DNA from: Catonia carolina
Lineage: Eukaryota > Arthropoda > Insecta > Hemiptera > Achilidae
Length of the DNA stretch: 64,000 bases
Assembly: GCA_035578175.1 (NCBI GenBank)
Contig: JAQMRL010000001.1
Span: 186,941,283-187,005,282 of the forward strand
Direction: 5' to 3'
The notes under the pieces were generated by a model. That model made no database searches, was not told where the DNA came from, and saw nothing but the letters and a program-made list of their open reading frames with translations. Below are positions 1 to 10,990 of this stretch, piece after piece; within the stretch, counting starts at the first letter, position 1; the number at the start of each line of letters is the position of its first letter. The position numbers and the translations under genes are program-made.

Positions 1-456
1 GCCAAGACCGGACGCACAATACCTGGTCTATGCTACCGGTGGCGGACGCACATTCCCGCACCGGTCAGCCTTCACCAACCCGACACTGTGGGGCTCTGGG
101 GCCCACCACTGTCACGTTGCAGTGGGAACCCAACTGCCACTGAGGGAAGGCTAGGCCTGATCCCGGTAGCCAAGCCGTCACTCTTCGGGCTCCGCTTCCA
201 ATACGCCGGTTCGCTGCTTCCGACCACCAACAACGGCCCTTTTCAGAGCCAACCACAAAACACACCCAACCCTTTTCCGGGCCACCAACTACGCAAGCAA
301 GGTTTCACCACTTGTCATCGGCCCCGGTCGGCGACAGTATGCCGTATACCAGTAGCTACTTCAGGTACCATATCAATATTATTAATTCAAGATCTCGGAA
401 AGTGTAGAAACCTACTTTTTACAATTTTTAAAATATTTTATCACCCTACCGTATAA
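1..456 (+). other. GC-rich left-edge segment with an ORF open to the window edge
   Basis: The first ~350 bases are far more GC-rich than the AT-rich DNA that follows from about position 360. Forward frame 1 is open from base 1 to the stop near 456 (about 150 codons), rich in Pro, Arg and Ser; a second forward frame is also open over roughly 200-350. I recognise no domain. The composition break and the open frame could mean the tail of a transposable element, a terminal exon or a GC-rich repeat cut by the window edge. The last 35 codons lie in AT-rich DNA and are probably read-through. Confidence 0.3.
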
Positions 457-475
457 TGGTTCCATAAATACCTGA

Positions 476-619
476 TTATGGTATTATGTAAACAATTTAA
501 ATGAATTTGAACCATAAACCAAAATACAAAATGTGAGAATAAAAAACAAATTTCAATAGTATGCTTTTACCAAGATCTTTGTTGAGTTAGTGCATCATCC
601 ATTTTATTTCCAATAGAGC
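476..619 (+). repeat. 144-bp direct repeat, copy A
   Basis: This block recurs at 1995-2138 with one visible substitution over 144 bases. The sequence on either side differs between copies. It begins near TTATGGTATTATGTAAA and ends at CCAATAGAGC. It contains no ORF. It could be a recent dispersed duplication, or terminal direct repeats of an unrecognised ~1.66-kb element (476-2138), but the ends lack TG...CA, so an LTR reading is not supported. Confidence 0.85.
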
Positions 620-1994
620 AAAAAAAGTAAAAGCTAACAACGTTACAGGGTTATATTTCTGAATAAAAGTAACGCGAAATCGTAATAGGAAAAGAGTGCA
701 GTGGAAGAACAGAAGAAACAAACGATGATTCAGGATAAGAAAAAAGGCGCTGTTGTGGTGATGTAGCCTAGAAAGTGCTAAAGCAGTAATGTGCGAGATG
801 CACATGTTTGTGTATATGATAACGTATGTGTGTGCGTTAGATTGTAAGTGATAATAACCAGGGAGAAGTGACAAATGAGTTCCATTAAGGTCCCGTGGAG
901 AGCAGTACAGATGCTGAACCGAAAGAAAGGACAAAGATGGTGGTATGGTCGAAGAAAGTGAGGTTATTTAGGTGGTACAGTCTAGGTAAAATGATGCCCT
1001 GACTAAGGTTAGTTTTTAGTTAAACTTGACTTCGTTCTCTGTTCTTCTTTAACACAAGTACTGGTAAAACGGCACGCCTCAGGTGTCTTCAAGTATGTTG
1101 AAATTTATAAAACTAAGTACAAACAATATTTACTACATGCCATGTTATACTGTTCCACTGTTGTTTACTATTTTATTTCATTTCATTTTATACATTAGTT
1201 TCCACATTTTATTATAAGTTATTGTAAAATGAAATTCCTTTTAATGTAATGGTATTTCAGTGGTTAATAAGTAACTATTCCATTTAAGAATCTGTTTTTT
1301 CTATAGCTCTGATGACATTTAAATACAGTCCCATAATATATTTTGTAGTATCATATTTATTAGCCATTTAAAAAGCAATTGGAAACAGTTTAATTTCTCA
1401 AATAAAAATTCATTTACTTCTGAATAAAATATCTGAGATTCCGTTGTAAAAACCAGGTTCTTTAATCCAGTTACACAAACATATCTGTTTAACGGATTCA
1501 TTGGCGTAGGCTAGAGCATTGTAAAAACTATAACCATGATATTTGTCATTAGAACGTTCTAGAAAACCTTCTAAACCACATAAGAATGTTCTTTACCCAT
1601 TTCTTTTTTGTTTACTCACTACATCACAAATTTCTACAATAATGGAAAAAGTAACTGCATGAGAGGTACAGCGAATTATAATATAAAACATTCTTTAAGA
1701 TTGCTATATTTTAGTAGCTCACTTCTAACTAGGCCTATTGTAGTAAAATAATTGATTCTTTTAATAAATATGAAGATGAATACTCAATGAATATGATTGT
1801 TCAACTTTATTTATTTTCAATATTGTTCGTTAATTACTATCCAGACTGTCTTAAGTGGAGCGCAGCCTTTAAAAAATCTTATTCAATTCGCTGTTGTTTA
1901 TCAAAATGAAGGATGACGTCATTAACTAAATCCAAATTTTTTTGAAAATATAGTAATATAAAACCTAAGTAATAAAATTTATTTCTTATAGCAG
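620..1994. other. Spacer between the two 144-bp repeats; no gene seen
   Basis: AT-rich sequence. A minus-strand ORF (587-934) is low-complexity, Leu/Phe/His-rich and overlaps repeat copy A, so I treat it as chance. No transposon protein motif, terminal repeat or tRNA-like promoter was recognised. Confidence 0.5.
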
Positions 1995-2138
1995 TTATGG
2001 TATTATGTAAACAATTTTAATGAATTTGAACCATAAACCAAAATACAAAATGTGAGAATAAAAAACAAATTTCAATAGTATGCTTTTACCAAGATCTTTG
2101 TTGAGTTAGTGCATCATCCATTTTATTTCCAATAGAGC
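1995..2138 (+). repeat. 144-bp direct repeat, copy B
   Basis: Second copy of the block at 476-619, same orientation, 1519 bases downstream. After the shared CCAATAGAGC the copies diverge, although copy B is followed by a second short CCAATAGAG, suggesting a small local duplication at its edge. Confidence 0.85.
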
Positions 2139-2865
2139 CAAAATATGTCCAATAGAGACATATTATTTTTACAGTAATAAATTTCTGAAAAAAGTAGTAC
2201 GTATAAACTTCGTGTTATTAATAAAAATTGTAAAACAATAAAGTGCACGAGTTAAAAGAAAGGTTAATCCTGTTTTTAAGGTTTGTTGAAGTTTTTCACA
2301 TTTTCTTAAGGTTTTGATTTTCTTTCAGAACCTGCCAACATTTTTTAAAAAAACATTCTTTTGTAAGGTTTTCATCCTCTATTTATTATTTATTACTCTT
2401 TCGTTTACTCTTGTTCGTGGCCAACATTTCTCTAATCCGTTAAGTGTAAGTTTTACTGTATTTTTGCAGTTAATTAATTTTAAACTGCTGGTTTAATTCT
2501 TATGCAAAGATAATTCGCTGTTTACTTCGCATAAGTTTCTCTGCAAAAATAATATTTTAATTTTGTACATTTTAAAAGAAAATGTGTGAGGTTCAGACTT
2601 GGTCAGTGTAACAAATAAATGTAATGCAACAGTACCGTGAGTCATTCATTTAGTTTTCCGGACAACAATTTTAATTTCCCAAAATTTGTTAGTCGATATC
2701 AGAGTGACTAAGATGAATCGAATGAAACTAAGTCAAATTTTGTAAATCAGTACATGTTGGTCGTGAGGTTTAGTTACGACCTAATCCTAGGCACAAAAAC
2801 GCCGGTTCCGGAAAGGCTGGGTCTTTTCGGTTCATTTGTAAGGCGTAGAGACGTAATTAGGGTGA
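2139..2865. other. AT-rich spacer; nothing recognised
   Basis: Short ORFs here (for example 2314-2496) are Phe/Leu-rich and look like chance frames in AT-rich DNA. The first third of the ORF starting at 2754 is also outside recognisable LINE similarity. Confidence 0.5.
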
Positions 2866-3240
2866 CTACCAACATACACGAAGTTTCTGACCTCTGGCTG
2901 TATAGACGAATTTCACTGACGCGGAGAGTCACTAACATGAAAGTCTTACAAAGGATAATTAAAAGTTCAGAGATAATTAACATCGTCAAATGTCGTAAGC
3001 TTCAGAATTTTGGGCACATTATAAATAATAAGAAAAAGATATGAATAACTGCAACGTAACCTGTCAGGAAGAATAGAAGTAAGAGAACTCGTAGCCGAAG
3101 AAGAATTTCGTGGCTTGTCAATTTGAGGGCCTGGTTTGGTAAGAGATCTGCGGAATTGGTACGTATAGTAACCAACAAAGTTAATTAGCCATAAAGATTA
3201 AGACCATTCAAAGCGGATATAGGCATGCTAAAAGAAGAAA
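2866..3240 (+). pseudogene. RTE-like LINE ORF2 C-terminal fragment (broken)
   Basis: The translation contains, in order, WLYRRISLTRRVTN, VLQRIIKSSEIINIVKCRKL and GHIINN, then after a frame change RRRISWLVNLRAWFGKRSAELV. This is the order of conserved blocks in the extreme C-terminus of endonuclease/reverse-transcriptase ORF2 proteins common in insects (RTE-like; sometimes mis-annotated as craniofacial development protein 2-like). A stop after the GHIINN block and at least one frameshift near 3085-3105 break it. The reverse transcriptase and endonuclease are absent, so this is a 5'-truncated dead copy. The tail near 3190-3235 still resembles the end of the family protein. The family call is from memory of the motifs. 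Confidence 0.72.
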
Positions 3241-3416
3241 TTAAATTTATACGCTATTTTTGTGCAGATAGTTGCAACAATCAAAACTTGAACACGAGAA
3301 TCAAAACGAAAATTTTGTGGCGGAAGAATGGGATACACCAAATGTTTTAAAATTATTTTTAATTGTTTCCAGATAACGTATCAAAGAAGTAGTGATAATA
3401 TTCTTATATAGAAATG

Positions 3417-3560
3417 GCCGGCCCGTTGGCGTAGTTGTTAGCGCAACTGGCTTTTACGCCGGATTCCAGGGGTCGATTCCGGTCAGGTCTGGGATTTCTT
3501 CGTCACCCATTTTCATTATCATCTTTATCCACCGGCTGCATTAGCAGAAGTTGTAAAACA
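3417..3560 (+). repeat. tRNA-derived SINE, family 2
   Basis: The head has a Pol III A-box-like TAGTTGTTAGCGC and a B-box-like GGTCGATTCC at tRNA-like spacing, followed by a tail (GTCAGGTCTGG... TTCGTCACCCATTTTCATTATCATC) shared with copies at 12890, 54838 and, degenerate, 7917-8048 on the minus strand. It is not a functional tRNA: no cloverleaf acceptor pairing is evident and the head continues into the SINE tail. Confidence 0.75.
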
Positions 3561-4687
3561 GTCAGACATAAAACAATGAAAAATTATGTAAAAATTTTCA
3601 ATTCACTAATCTGTGGTGATTCAAGATGGAGGAGTTTTCTTAAGAGCCGTTGACAGAAAAATGAACTTTATAGCTTAACTGTCTCCACTTTATCGGCTAA
3701 AAAACTGGGCGGTAATAGACCAAACTAGCTAATAAATTTAATTAGGGCACTACTAATTGGTAAAGAAGGCAAATATAAACACAATCCCGAACATTAGGTT
3801 GTTAAAAATGTAATTAATAAGTTGAATATTATTTATTAACCTGATATATTTGACAAAATCAATAGAATTAATAAGAAACCCCTTTTTATATTTTCAACAC
3901 GTAAGAGTTCTTTGTCTCACTCAGTGATACGTATTATTTTCCTGTTTCAGATTTCATTTAAAAACTTTTAAGTCCAGTCGGGTCGGTCGCTTTAGAACAA
4001 AAACAAAACAAAAATGTTTGTCGAAAAGCTTACTTCCTTATACTCTTCCGGTGGACAGGTTTTATTGAAAAAGTTGTGTCATCAAAAAACGTTGTATTCC
4101 CTTGCACCCCACAGCCCACTCACGCGATCCCGTTCATTGTTTGCCTATCTGTCTGTCTGCTAACTCCCCCACTTCCTTTTTTCACCCACTCCTTCACTCA
4201 CTAGTCTTTTTTATTTTTCCTCCGGCCCGTTATAGTAGAGTCTAATGGAAAAATAAAGTGGCCGTGATTCATTTCCGTGATTCTCCAACTACTTTCTCTC
4301 CATCATTAAAAACTTCACGACTTTATTCATCCATTTTGTACACAATACGCAAATTACCTTATGTAATGAACATAATAAACGGTCAATTACAAAATAGAGT
4401 AAATTTTAAGACGAATTTATCAACAATATCAAGTAGAATTTTGTCAAAATCCACTATAAAATTGTTAGAATTTTAGCGTTTACCAAAATCGTTTTTTGAT
4501 AACAAACTAAATAGTTCAGAGTAGGCCTACAAAATACGATATAACTTTTTATTTCAAGATAAACACATTTTATATTTATGCATTATACTTTACTAACTAA
4601 ATAAGTTTTAAATAACTAAATACTGTACTAGAACATTTTTGTTTTTATTACCTAGTTTAGAAATCCCTTTCTACGAGTATATTCCGA
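3561..4687. other. Spacer with a pyrimidine-rich tract at about 4095-4240
   Basis: No coding signal recognised. The stretch 4095-4240 is C/T-rich on the plus strand and clearly more GC-rich than its surroundings. It could be a promoter-like element or old repeat; nothing in the sequence decides. The ORF at 4258-4476 resembles no known protein. Confidence 0.45.
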
Positions 4688-5276
4688 GCACACATATCAA
4701 ACGGAAACGTTTATTACTGAATTCCCGACTTAAACTTCTACAATCTCTACTTCGCAAACGATCAAAATTACCAATGGCACAAAAATTACGCATGTATTGT
4801 TCTCTTTTGAAACCTATGTGGACCTACGGGTCCCAAATTTACGGTTCAACCAAACCCTCTAACTTGCAACGAATTCAAATATTCCAGTCAAAAACATTAC
4901 GCCTCATAGCAAATGCACCTCTTTACGTTAGCAAAAAAACCTTACATACAGATTTGAAAACATCACTTGTACAAAATTCCATCGAATACCTATACACACG
5001 CTTTAACGACAAGTCACACGAACACGAGAACCCCTTGGTGCGTTCACTTTCCTCCGTCCATTTACCTGGTAATCCCTATAGACGCCTTAAACGATGCTGA
5101 AGTAGAGACCTGCTAATTTGATACACAAATTTCATTCTTGGGGAGACACCAATGGGGCCCTACCCCTCTCATGCCTATTATGTCATGTACATTATTATCA
5201 TAATCATCACATTTGCTTGTTGTAAAATTTTACAGTTGTAAATAAAGAATTAAAGAGAAAAAAAACAAAAAAAAAA
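4688..5276 (+). pseudogene. Jockey-type LINE ORF2 C-terminus with 3' UTR and poly(A)
   Basis: From about 4692 the frame reads HIKRKRLLLNSRLKLLQSLL, then WTYGSQIYG, FQSKTLRLIANAPLYVS and ends ...NPYRRLKRC at 5100. These are the thumb and C-terminal blocks of Jockey-clade non-LTR reverse transcriptases. A 3' UTR with AATAAAG leads to an A-rich tail ending near 5276. ATTCCGA occurs at 4681-4687 just before the homology begins and again at 5277-5283 just after the tail, a candidate target-site duplication marking a 5'-truncated ~590-bp insertion. The upstream residues from the Met at 4639 belong to the flank. Catalytic reverse-transcriptase motifs are absent, so it cannot encode an active enzyme. 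Confidence 0.85.
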
Positions 5277-5289
5277 ATTCCGACTAACA

Positions 5290-5405
5290 AAAGACTGCAG
5301 ATGAAGGCGGAGCATAGTGGCCTAGAACATAGCACAGAGCCAATTGACTTTCAGCTACCGTATCTTGCGTTGTCACGTTGTGGTCCCGCTGTTCACGTTA
5401 CTAAA
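5290..5405 (+). repeat. Dispersed repeat E5, partial copy
   Basis: About 115 bases (GCAGATGAAGGCGGAGCATAG ... GTTGTCACGTTGTGGTCCCG) match, on the opposite strand, the insertion at 39997-40241. It lies immediately after the target-site duplication of the preceding LINE. The ORF across it (5301-5498) shares LSRCGPAV with the other copy only because the DNA is repeated. Confidence 0.7.
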
Positions 5406-5760
5406 CCACAGTTCACGTTACTAACAGTTTTGGATTCATTCTTCTTGAACGGTCATACAAAATATTTAAATTTTTTGATCAATCATTTGAAGAATTAACC
5501 AGCAAACCGAGACGACGAAACTTTCAGTGCAAGTTTCATGTCAGTAGGTTAAGGGAATCCCAACTTATTTATGGATAAAGTTTGTTTTATTTTTCAAATA
5601 TTACATTAGATTAATAAAATTTACCACTTTTAAACAATTATTTGACTAAATAAATAATTATACAAAACATGTAACTTACGCTAACAATAAAAATATCAAG
5701 TGTTTAATAGTCTTTGCAAAACCTACATTATTGGTCGTGTTTATTTGTAACAATCGTTTC
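5406..5760. other. AT-rich spacer; nothing recognised
   Basis: It includes a tiny direct repeat (CAGTTCACGTTACTAA-like) near 5395-5430 at the edge of repeat E5, and otherwise AT-rich sequence without motifs. Confidence 0.45.
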
Positions 5761-5773
5761 TATATCGTGTATA

Positions 5774-6096
5774 TTTTCTTTATTCCTAATTGTGTACGTT
5801 GCAATCTGTTCAATTTAGAACAATAAGCAACCCCATGACCCAATGAGATGAAGATGATGTGTATGACGTGTAAATGAGGTGTAGTCTTGTACAGACCCAG
5901 GCCGACCATTCCTGAGAGAGTATGGTTAATTAAACCCCAACCATCAAAGTACACCGGTAACCACTGTCTAGTATTCAAATCCGTATAAAAGTAACTACCT
6001 TTATTAGGATTTGAACCAGGAACCTTCGTCTCCGAAAATCAGCTGTTAAACAGCTGATTTTGGCGACGACTTTACCTCTAGACCAACCCGGTGGGT
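5774..6096 (-). mobile_element. tRNA-derived SINE, family 1, with perfect 13-bp target-site duplication
   Basis: Read on the minus strand the element starts CCCACCGGGTTGGTCTAGAGG (A-box region), passes through a palindromic AATCAGCTGTTTAACAGCTG segment, then the B box GGTTCCTGGTTCAAATCC, and ends in a unique 3' domain finishing near TTGCAACGTACACAATTAGG. TATATCGTGTATA occurs at 5761-5773 and again at 6097-6109, a perfect target-site duplication that fixes both ends. This is the best-preserved boundary evidence for the family; other copies are at 27910, 28233, 32632, 33062, 39812 and 61591. The ORF at 5760-5978 is SINE sequence, not a protein gene. Confidence 0.92.
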
Positions 6097-6109
6097 TATA
6101 TCGTGTATA

Positions 6110-6514
6110 ACTAAGAAATATGAATATGTAGTAGTAATTTTACATTTAACGTCGTAAGATTTATCTATCATAACAAGTATATAAATAAAAGAAGTATAAA
6201 TTTGTTTTATCGGTTCAAGAAGATTATGAATAGGCCTTTAGGGCCTACGTTTATTTTGGAAAGTTATTTTATAAGCTTTACATTCACATCAGAAAAACAA
6301 AAGAGTTGTAAAATATTAACAAACAATGAGTAGTCATAACACTATTAATATGCTGTTAATATTATCAGAGTGTAATGTATTCTGTCCAGATGCCCATTTA
6401 TGACAATGTTAACGGTTCTAACTTTTATCAAGAGCTATTGAAAAAACCTGATGTACTATGTTTTAAATTAAATTCACAAGTTTTACATAGTTAAATTGAT
6501 GCATAGTTTATTTA
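6110..6514. other. AT-rich spacer; nothing recognised
   Basis: No ORF, terminal repeat or Pol III box seen. It contains an imperfect inverted stretch AACACTATTAATATGCTGTTAATATT. Confidence 0.4.
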
Positions 6515-6640
6515 TTTTAAGTTGCATCAACATCTTGGTTATTAGCGACTACTTTGGGCTATAATACATTGGGTTTTGACACTTTACAATTATTTCTTGA
6601 CCGTCGGGAATCGAACCCGGTACCTTCCACAATTTTTTTT
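6515..6640 (-). repeat. tRNA-derived SINE, family 3 (partial)
   Basis: On the minus strand it has a near-consensus B box in GGTACCGGGTTCGATTCCCG and, downstream, the family-3 tail TAGTCGCTAATAACCAAGATG...TGCAAC. The same tail occurs at 16436, 28897 and 35522 on the plus strand. The A-box head is eroded. Confidence 0.7.
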
Positions 6641-7916
6641 AGAGGTTGTGTTTGACTTATTGGCTCATTCTCTTAAAAATTAAATTCTTTACAAGATTTG
6701 TTTAAAAGTATTGAATGTGTTTGTTACCCGTTTAACGAATTTAATATACATTAGAGCTAAAGGAAACATGGTTTTCGAGTGCGAGTTTTGCTTATTTCGT
6801 TAGGTTTCTCAAACTTAACAGATCTTATTTTCTTGTTTTATTCAATTTCTTAGTTCATTTTTCATAAAACCTATTCAATTAAAAATTTTAACTAACGCCC
6901 AACAAACTGTAACTCGCTAACGAAGCGTTTACAGGCCTATATGAACTTTTACATCAGATTCACCGAAGGAACAAGCATTGAAAGTTCCTCCGTGGTACAT
7001 TATGTATATATCATTTCATTATTTCTTTATCTACCTTTATTTTTTATATTTGTGGATAAGTGTTTTTGGGTATTCTACGTGCAAAATATATTAATTAGTA
7101 CAAAATCAGTTATATAATCAGCATCAGTATGTGTACAAGTAATTAAATGAAGCCAATTCATAAATCGAACAATAAGTTCCTTCTAAAATAACGTAGAAAT
7201 TAAAAGTCATCTTTATAAAACAACATCAAAGAGATTCCAGTTTTATCAAAGCATATAAATCTATCCTCGTGTCTATACATTATTAAACAAAAAGCTTTCA
7301 TTTTTCAATTAATTAGACTGTACGTTTTAATTGTATTTTATTAAAATTATCTTTACAATAACGGCTGATTTCAGAATCTAAAATCTTTTGAAATGCTGTC
7401 AAGTAATGACAGGCTATGAAAATTAATACCTGTGTTCATTTTGTGTGTCTTTATAAGTATAATAATGAAGGCAGTGAAAGCAAGCATATTACGTGTAACT
7501 TTGATTCTTCTCTGCATTACTTGCGAATAAAATGTTTACTGTGGAGTTTATTTAACGTAAGACTTAATAATTTTGGTTATTTTACTCAATAACTAAAGTT
7601 AAATAACTTTATGTATATTCAGTCAAGTTAAACTATAGACAAACTTCAAATTAATAATGAGCAAACTATTAATTTGGTAATCACCTGATATATCTCATAT
7701 TTTCCTTCTATTTAGTCGCACTGACACGTTATGTTTATGTCGTTATTGTGTTAACTGTTTTGAGCGTACTGAAGCTTTTTAAAAGGCTAGCTGATTAACT
7801 CACAAATAGAAGTAAAATCATGGCATTTGTCCCACCATTAATACGACAAAATCATAAAAATGTTTAGCCGGAATTTCTATACCAAGGATTTTATCCTACG
7901 TTGTACTCTTTTGCAC
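6641..7916. other. AT-rich spacer with one short dispersed motif
   Basis: Positions 6900-6950 (TAACTCGCTAACGAAGCGTTT ... TATATGAACTTTT) recur at about 46861-46907, so a fragment of a dispersed repeat lies here. The remainder is AT-rich with no coding or element signal that I can support. Confidence 0.45.
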
Positions 7917-8048
7917 ATTAATGCTAATGAAGACAGTAAATGATGACAAAGGAAAATGAGTGACAACAAGTGTTAGATCCTAACCAGGAATCAAATATGA
8001 CACTCTTGAAAAAAACAACCAATTTGCGCTGACCGCTGTAAGAACGAG
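7917..8048 (-). repeat. Degenerate SINE, family 2
   Basis: The minus strand shows GCGGTCAGCGCAAATTGG, then TTTGATTCCTGGTTAGGAT resembling a decayed B box, then TGTCACTCATTTTC...TCATCATTTACTG...TTCATTAGC. This matches the order of the family-2 tail at 3480-3550. Strong divergence suggests an old copy. Confidence 0.55.
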
Positions 8049-8765
8049 CTAGTCAAATTTAAACGTCGCATAATAATTTATTGTGCAACGTAGTAGAACA
8101 ATTTTTACAGATTATCAGAAAAGTTGTAAGTAAATTTTTGTCGTCTTACTGGTTTAATAAATCAGCAATTCCAGTATTGATGATCGTTCATAAAATCTAT
8201 CCAGTAGAATACCCTCTGTAATAACTCGTTCAATTTTATATTTCAACTTTGTAGCTTTCTATTCTACGGTGTCCTTAAATCGAAGAGAATCTTTCGATTT
8301 AAAATTTTCAACGTTTAAAAGTTAACAATTTAAACCACCTACAATGATGAAAAAGCACTATTTTGGCTTTACCAGAGGTAATTAGTAGTTTTTGAAGTTC
8401 AGATATTTCTACGGAATTATCAAACCACATTTGTAATATTTGAAACTTTCATAGTGAATAAATATTGTGATGATATCGAGGAGGAGAGTGGTGCGAGAAA
8501 TTTTTAGTAATTCATAGAATGTTAAATAGCTAATAATAGAGTGACAAAGTAACAATAAGGTTAGTTATAAAAGGATATTTAAAAAGGGCCATGTATAATA
8601 AGGTAGGGTCTTTGTTGTACAACTATTTGTGAAAGAGTCGGTTGGTTACCTGTAACCTCTTTTATTCTATTCTGACTTGTTTACATTAGTTATGATCTTT
8701 CGAGAACCAATAAAAATGATTTTTGGAATATCTCTGCTTTTCTAGAATTATCTCTTTGATCTACC

Positions 8766-8774
8766 TATATAAAG
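8766..8774 (+). promoter_or_regulatory. TATA box of solo LTR A
   Basis: TATATAAAG is followed about 25-30 bases on by GGTCAGAGAGTTAGTATTCG, a plausible initiator. The same TATA-GAGACCCCC block is present in LTR B (minus strand). Confidence 0.6.
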
Positions 8775-9054
8775 AGACCCCCGAGCGTGGTCAGAGAGTT
8801 AGTATTCGTTTGACTTTGACTAGAGTTTATTAAGTGTGCTATCGGTGAGTAGTACAGGTCAACGTATCCGGGTATTGTAGTGGTCAACTATTGTTATACT
8901 ACCTTATTGTGTATGTGCATTGTATTCAGTTTTTATGTATGTGCATTATGTATAATTGTTTGTAAGTAGTACTAAGACGTAAATTATTTGAGTTATTTAT
9001 TGTATTACTTCATTATAATTAGTTTATAATATATTTTGTAAATCTTTTAGTTAT

Positions 9055-9060
9055 AATAAA
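9055..9060 (+). promoter_or_regulatory. Polyadenylation signal of solo LTR A
   Basis: AATAAA sits about 80 bases before the LTR end, in a segment conserved in the other two LTR copies, consistent with the R-region poly(A) signal. Confidence 0.5.
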
Positions 9061-9139
9061 TACTTGTAATTTTAAATTTTATTGTATTAATTATTTAATT
9101 ACCTAGATCCCGAAACGGACCTTAGCGATAAGTGTCACA

Positions 9140-10647
9140 ATATTGTAAACGTTTGTAACATTTTTTGTAACTCTCTCTCTACCGCATTTTCTGTTGGTTT
9201 TGCTGTAAAATGCTGTTTTAAGTAACAACTTCCACAATACTAAAAATCCCTTCATGAGACGACACCTTTGGCTGGTGGAAATGTTTAAAAAGGTTTACCT
9301 TAGGCTTATGGCAAAAACCGTTAGTGATTTCTGTATTCACGCTTTAAGAGAAATCAAATGACAGGCCCAATACCGTTTTGTTTCTATCTCTCTTAGTTTT
9401 TGAATTTGGATTTTTGGCTTTCGGTTTTGAGCCACTTTCGGTCAAAACCAGAACTTCAAACCCAATAAGCCCACTAACTTTTTGTGTAATTTACGAATCC
9501 GAAAAACTTTTATTGCTGTCTCTTATAGTTCCTGAAATCTGGATGTAACGGATGGCAGAAGGACAAAACAAAATGATAGACACAATTTAAAAAATTACCA
9601 TCAATAAAGGTAAAACAAAAAATAAAATGTTTATAGGTAATTAAAATAGATTATAATTTTTATATAAATTCAACTTATTGCAAATAAATACTAAACTGTT
9701 ACAAATAATAAAATTTAGTTAGAGAAAAACAATAAGGTACTCCTTTTTCAAGACAATCAATCAATAATGGACCTTTTATTGGATTTACTGCTGGTTCCCA
9801 GTGAATAGATCATCACAGCACATAATAAAACCTCTCATATCAATCAAATAAAAGAATAAGGTAAAAAATTAGCAATTTTAAACAAATTTCATGAATAACA
9901 TTAAGTTCCCACTAATTAGCAAATAATATTTCAAACTTCTGAATTATTATCAACAAATCGTGGATAGGTTTTGATACGTTTTTCAAACCGGTTTATTTAG
10001 TAAACAAAATTAAATAAAAAATAGTACTTAATAGTAATACGTAATAGTATTTCGTATTTATTTATTTAATTAAACTCCTTTTAATGAGTTTAATTTTTAA
10101 TAAATAATTTTTTATTTTCGTAACTGTACATGATTAATCGTGTTATTAAAACGCAAATAAAGAACTATCACGACTAGTAAATAATAAAAATTTTATACAA
10201 ATAATTTCTTCTTTTTTTTAATTTATTTATTTAACGTCCCATCAACCGCAACGGTCATTAGCGACGACGTTGGGGTGGAACTTTATACAATGTAGGATGA
10301 AATAATTTTTTGTAACGTATGAAAATTTCTTTTTGTCGTTATTTAGTAAAAGCTAAAATAGTAGGCTATATTTATACAATAAACAGTATTTGTGATGTAC
10401 ATAAGTGTTTATTGCCCATTTTCGTTTTTGATGACGAAATCACCCAGTGACAAATCCTCATCACTGTTTAAATAAGATCCCTATTCTATCGTCTTCTTAA
10501 TCTCCTTTGTGGATTTTATGGTAAATGTAAGTGTGACAATTCTGTATCGCTGGATTCGTGTGATATATTTATTTTGAACAAAAGCGAGTGTATAATTTGT
10601 TAACGGTTGTGTTTTCTGTGTCTACCTTGAGGTCTTTGTGAAAATTA
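9140..10647. other. Spacer; small SINE-tail fragment only
   Basis: The only recognisable piece is 10236-10275 (CATCAACCGCAACGGTCATTAGCGACGAC), which looks like an inverted family-3 SINE tail. Positions 9240-9560 are less AT-rich and contain GGTTTTGAGCCACTTTCGGTC that can pair back on itself, but no protein motif. The rest is AT-rich. Confidence 0.45.
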
Positions 10648-10990
10648 TGAAGAAAATTTGATGGTATTATGTATAGCAATTGTTTTTAAAATTAAAATGA
10701 AAGAAATGTGATGGCATTATGTAAAGCAATTTTTTTTTGTAAAATGAACATGTAAGAAATTGGATGGCATTTTGTTAAGAAATTTTATTTATAGAATGAA
10801 AATGTGAGAAATTTGATGGTATTATGGAAAGCAATTTTTATTTGTAAAAAATGTAAGAAATTTGATGGCATTATGTAAAGCAAATTTTATTTGTAAAATA
10901 AAAATTTAATAAATTTTATGGCATCATTTATTGATGGTAAAATGGAAAAGATGTAAAAATTTTGATGGTATTATGTAAAACATTTTTTGT
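10648..10990 (+). repeat. Minisatellite, ~50-60-bp units
   Basis: About six imperfect tandem units share the core GAAATTTGATGGTATTATGTAAAGCAATTT followed by TATTTGTAAAATGAAAATGT. Units vary by small indels and substitutions. The core resembles the start of the 144-bp repeats at 476 and 1995 (TTATGGTATTATGTAAACAATTT), suggesting a shared origin. Confidence 0.85.

Larger units (their letters stand above)
8466..9139 (+). mobile_element. Solo LTR, Ty3/gypsy-like family, copy A
   Basis: The element starts TGTGATGATATCGAGGAGG and ends CTTAGCGATAAGTGTCACA, with matching TGTGA...TCACA termini. ATAT occurs immediately on both sides (8462-8465 and 9140-9143), a 4-bp target duplication. Inside are a TATA box, the sequence GAGACCCCCGAGCGTGGTCAG downstream of it, and an AATAAA near the 3' end, the U3-R-U5 layout of a retroviral-type LTR. 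The 3' end (AGATCCCGAAACGGACCTTAGC) matches the minus-strand copies at 57395-58183 and 58747-60319. No internal gag-pol lies beside it, so it is a solo LTR from LTR-LTR recombination. Assignment to Ty3/gypsy is inferred from the 4-bp duplication and layout. Confidence 0.85.

Noticed and set aside
476..2138. 1.66-kb LTR element with 144-bp LTRs
   Set aside because: No TG...CA ends, no flanking target duplication and no coding between the repeats.
3417..3490. Functional tRNA gene
   Set aside because: A and B boxes are present, but the acceptor stem does not pair and the sequence runs into a tail shared with other SINE copies. The same reasoning applies to the other tRNA-like heads.
10648..10990. 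CRISPR array
   Set aside because: Repeats are imperfect, AT-rich and continuous without regular unique spacers; eukaryotic context. It is a minisatellite.
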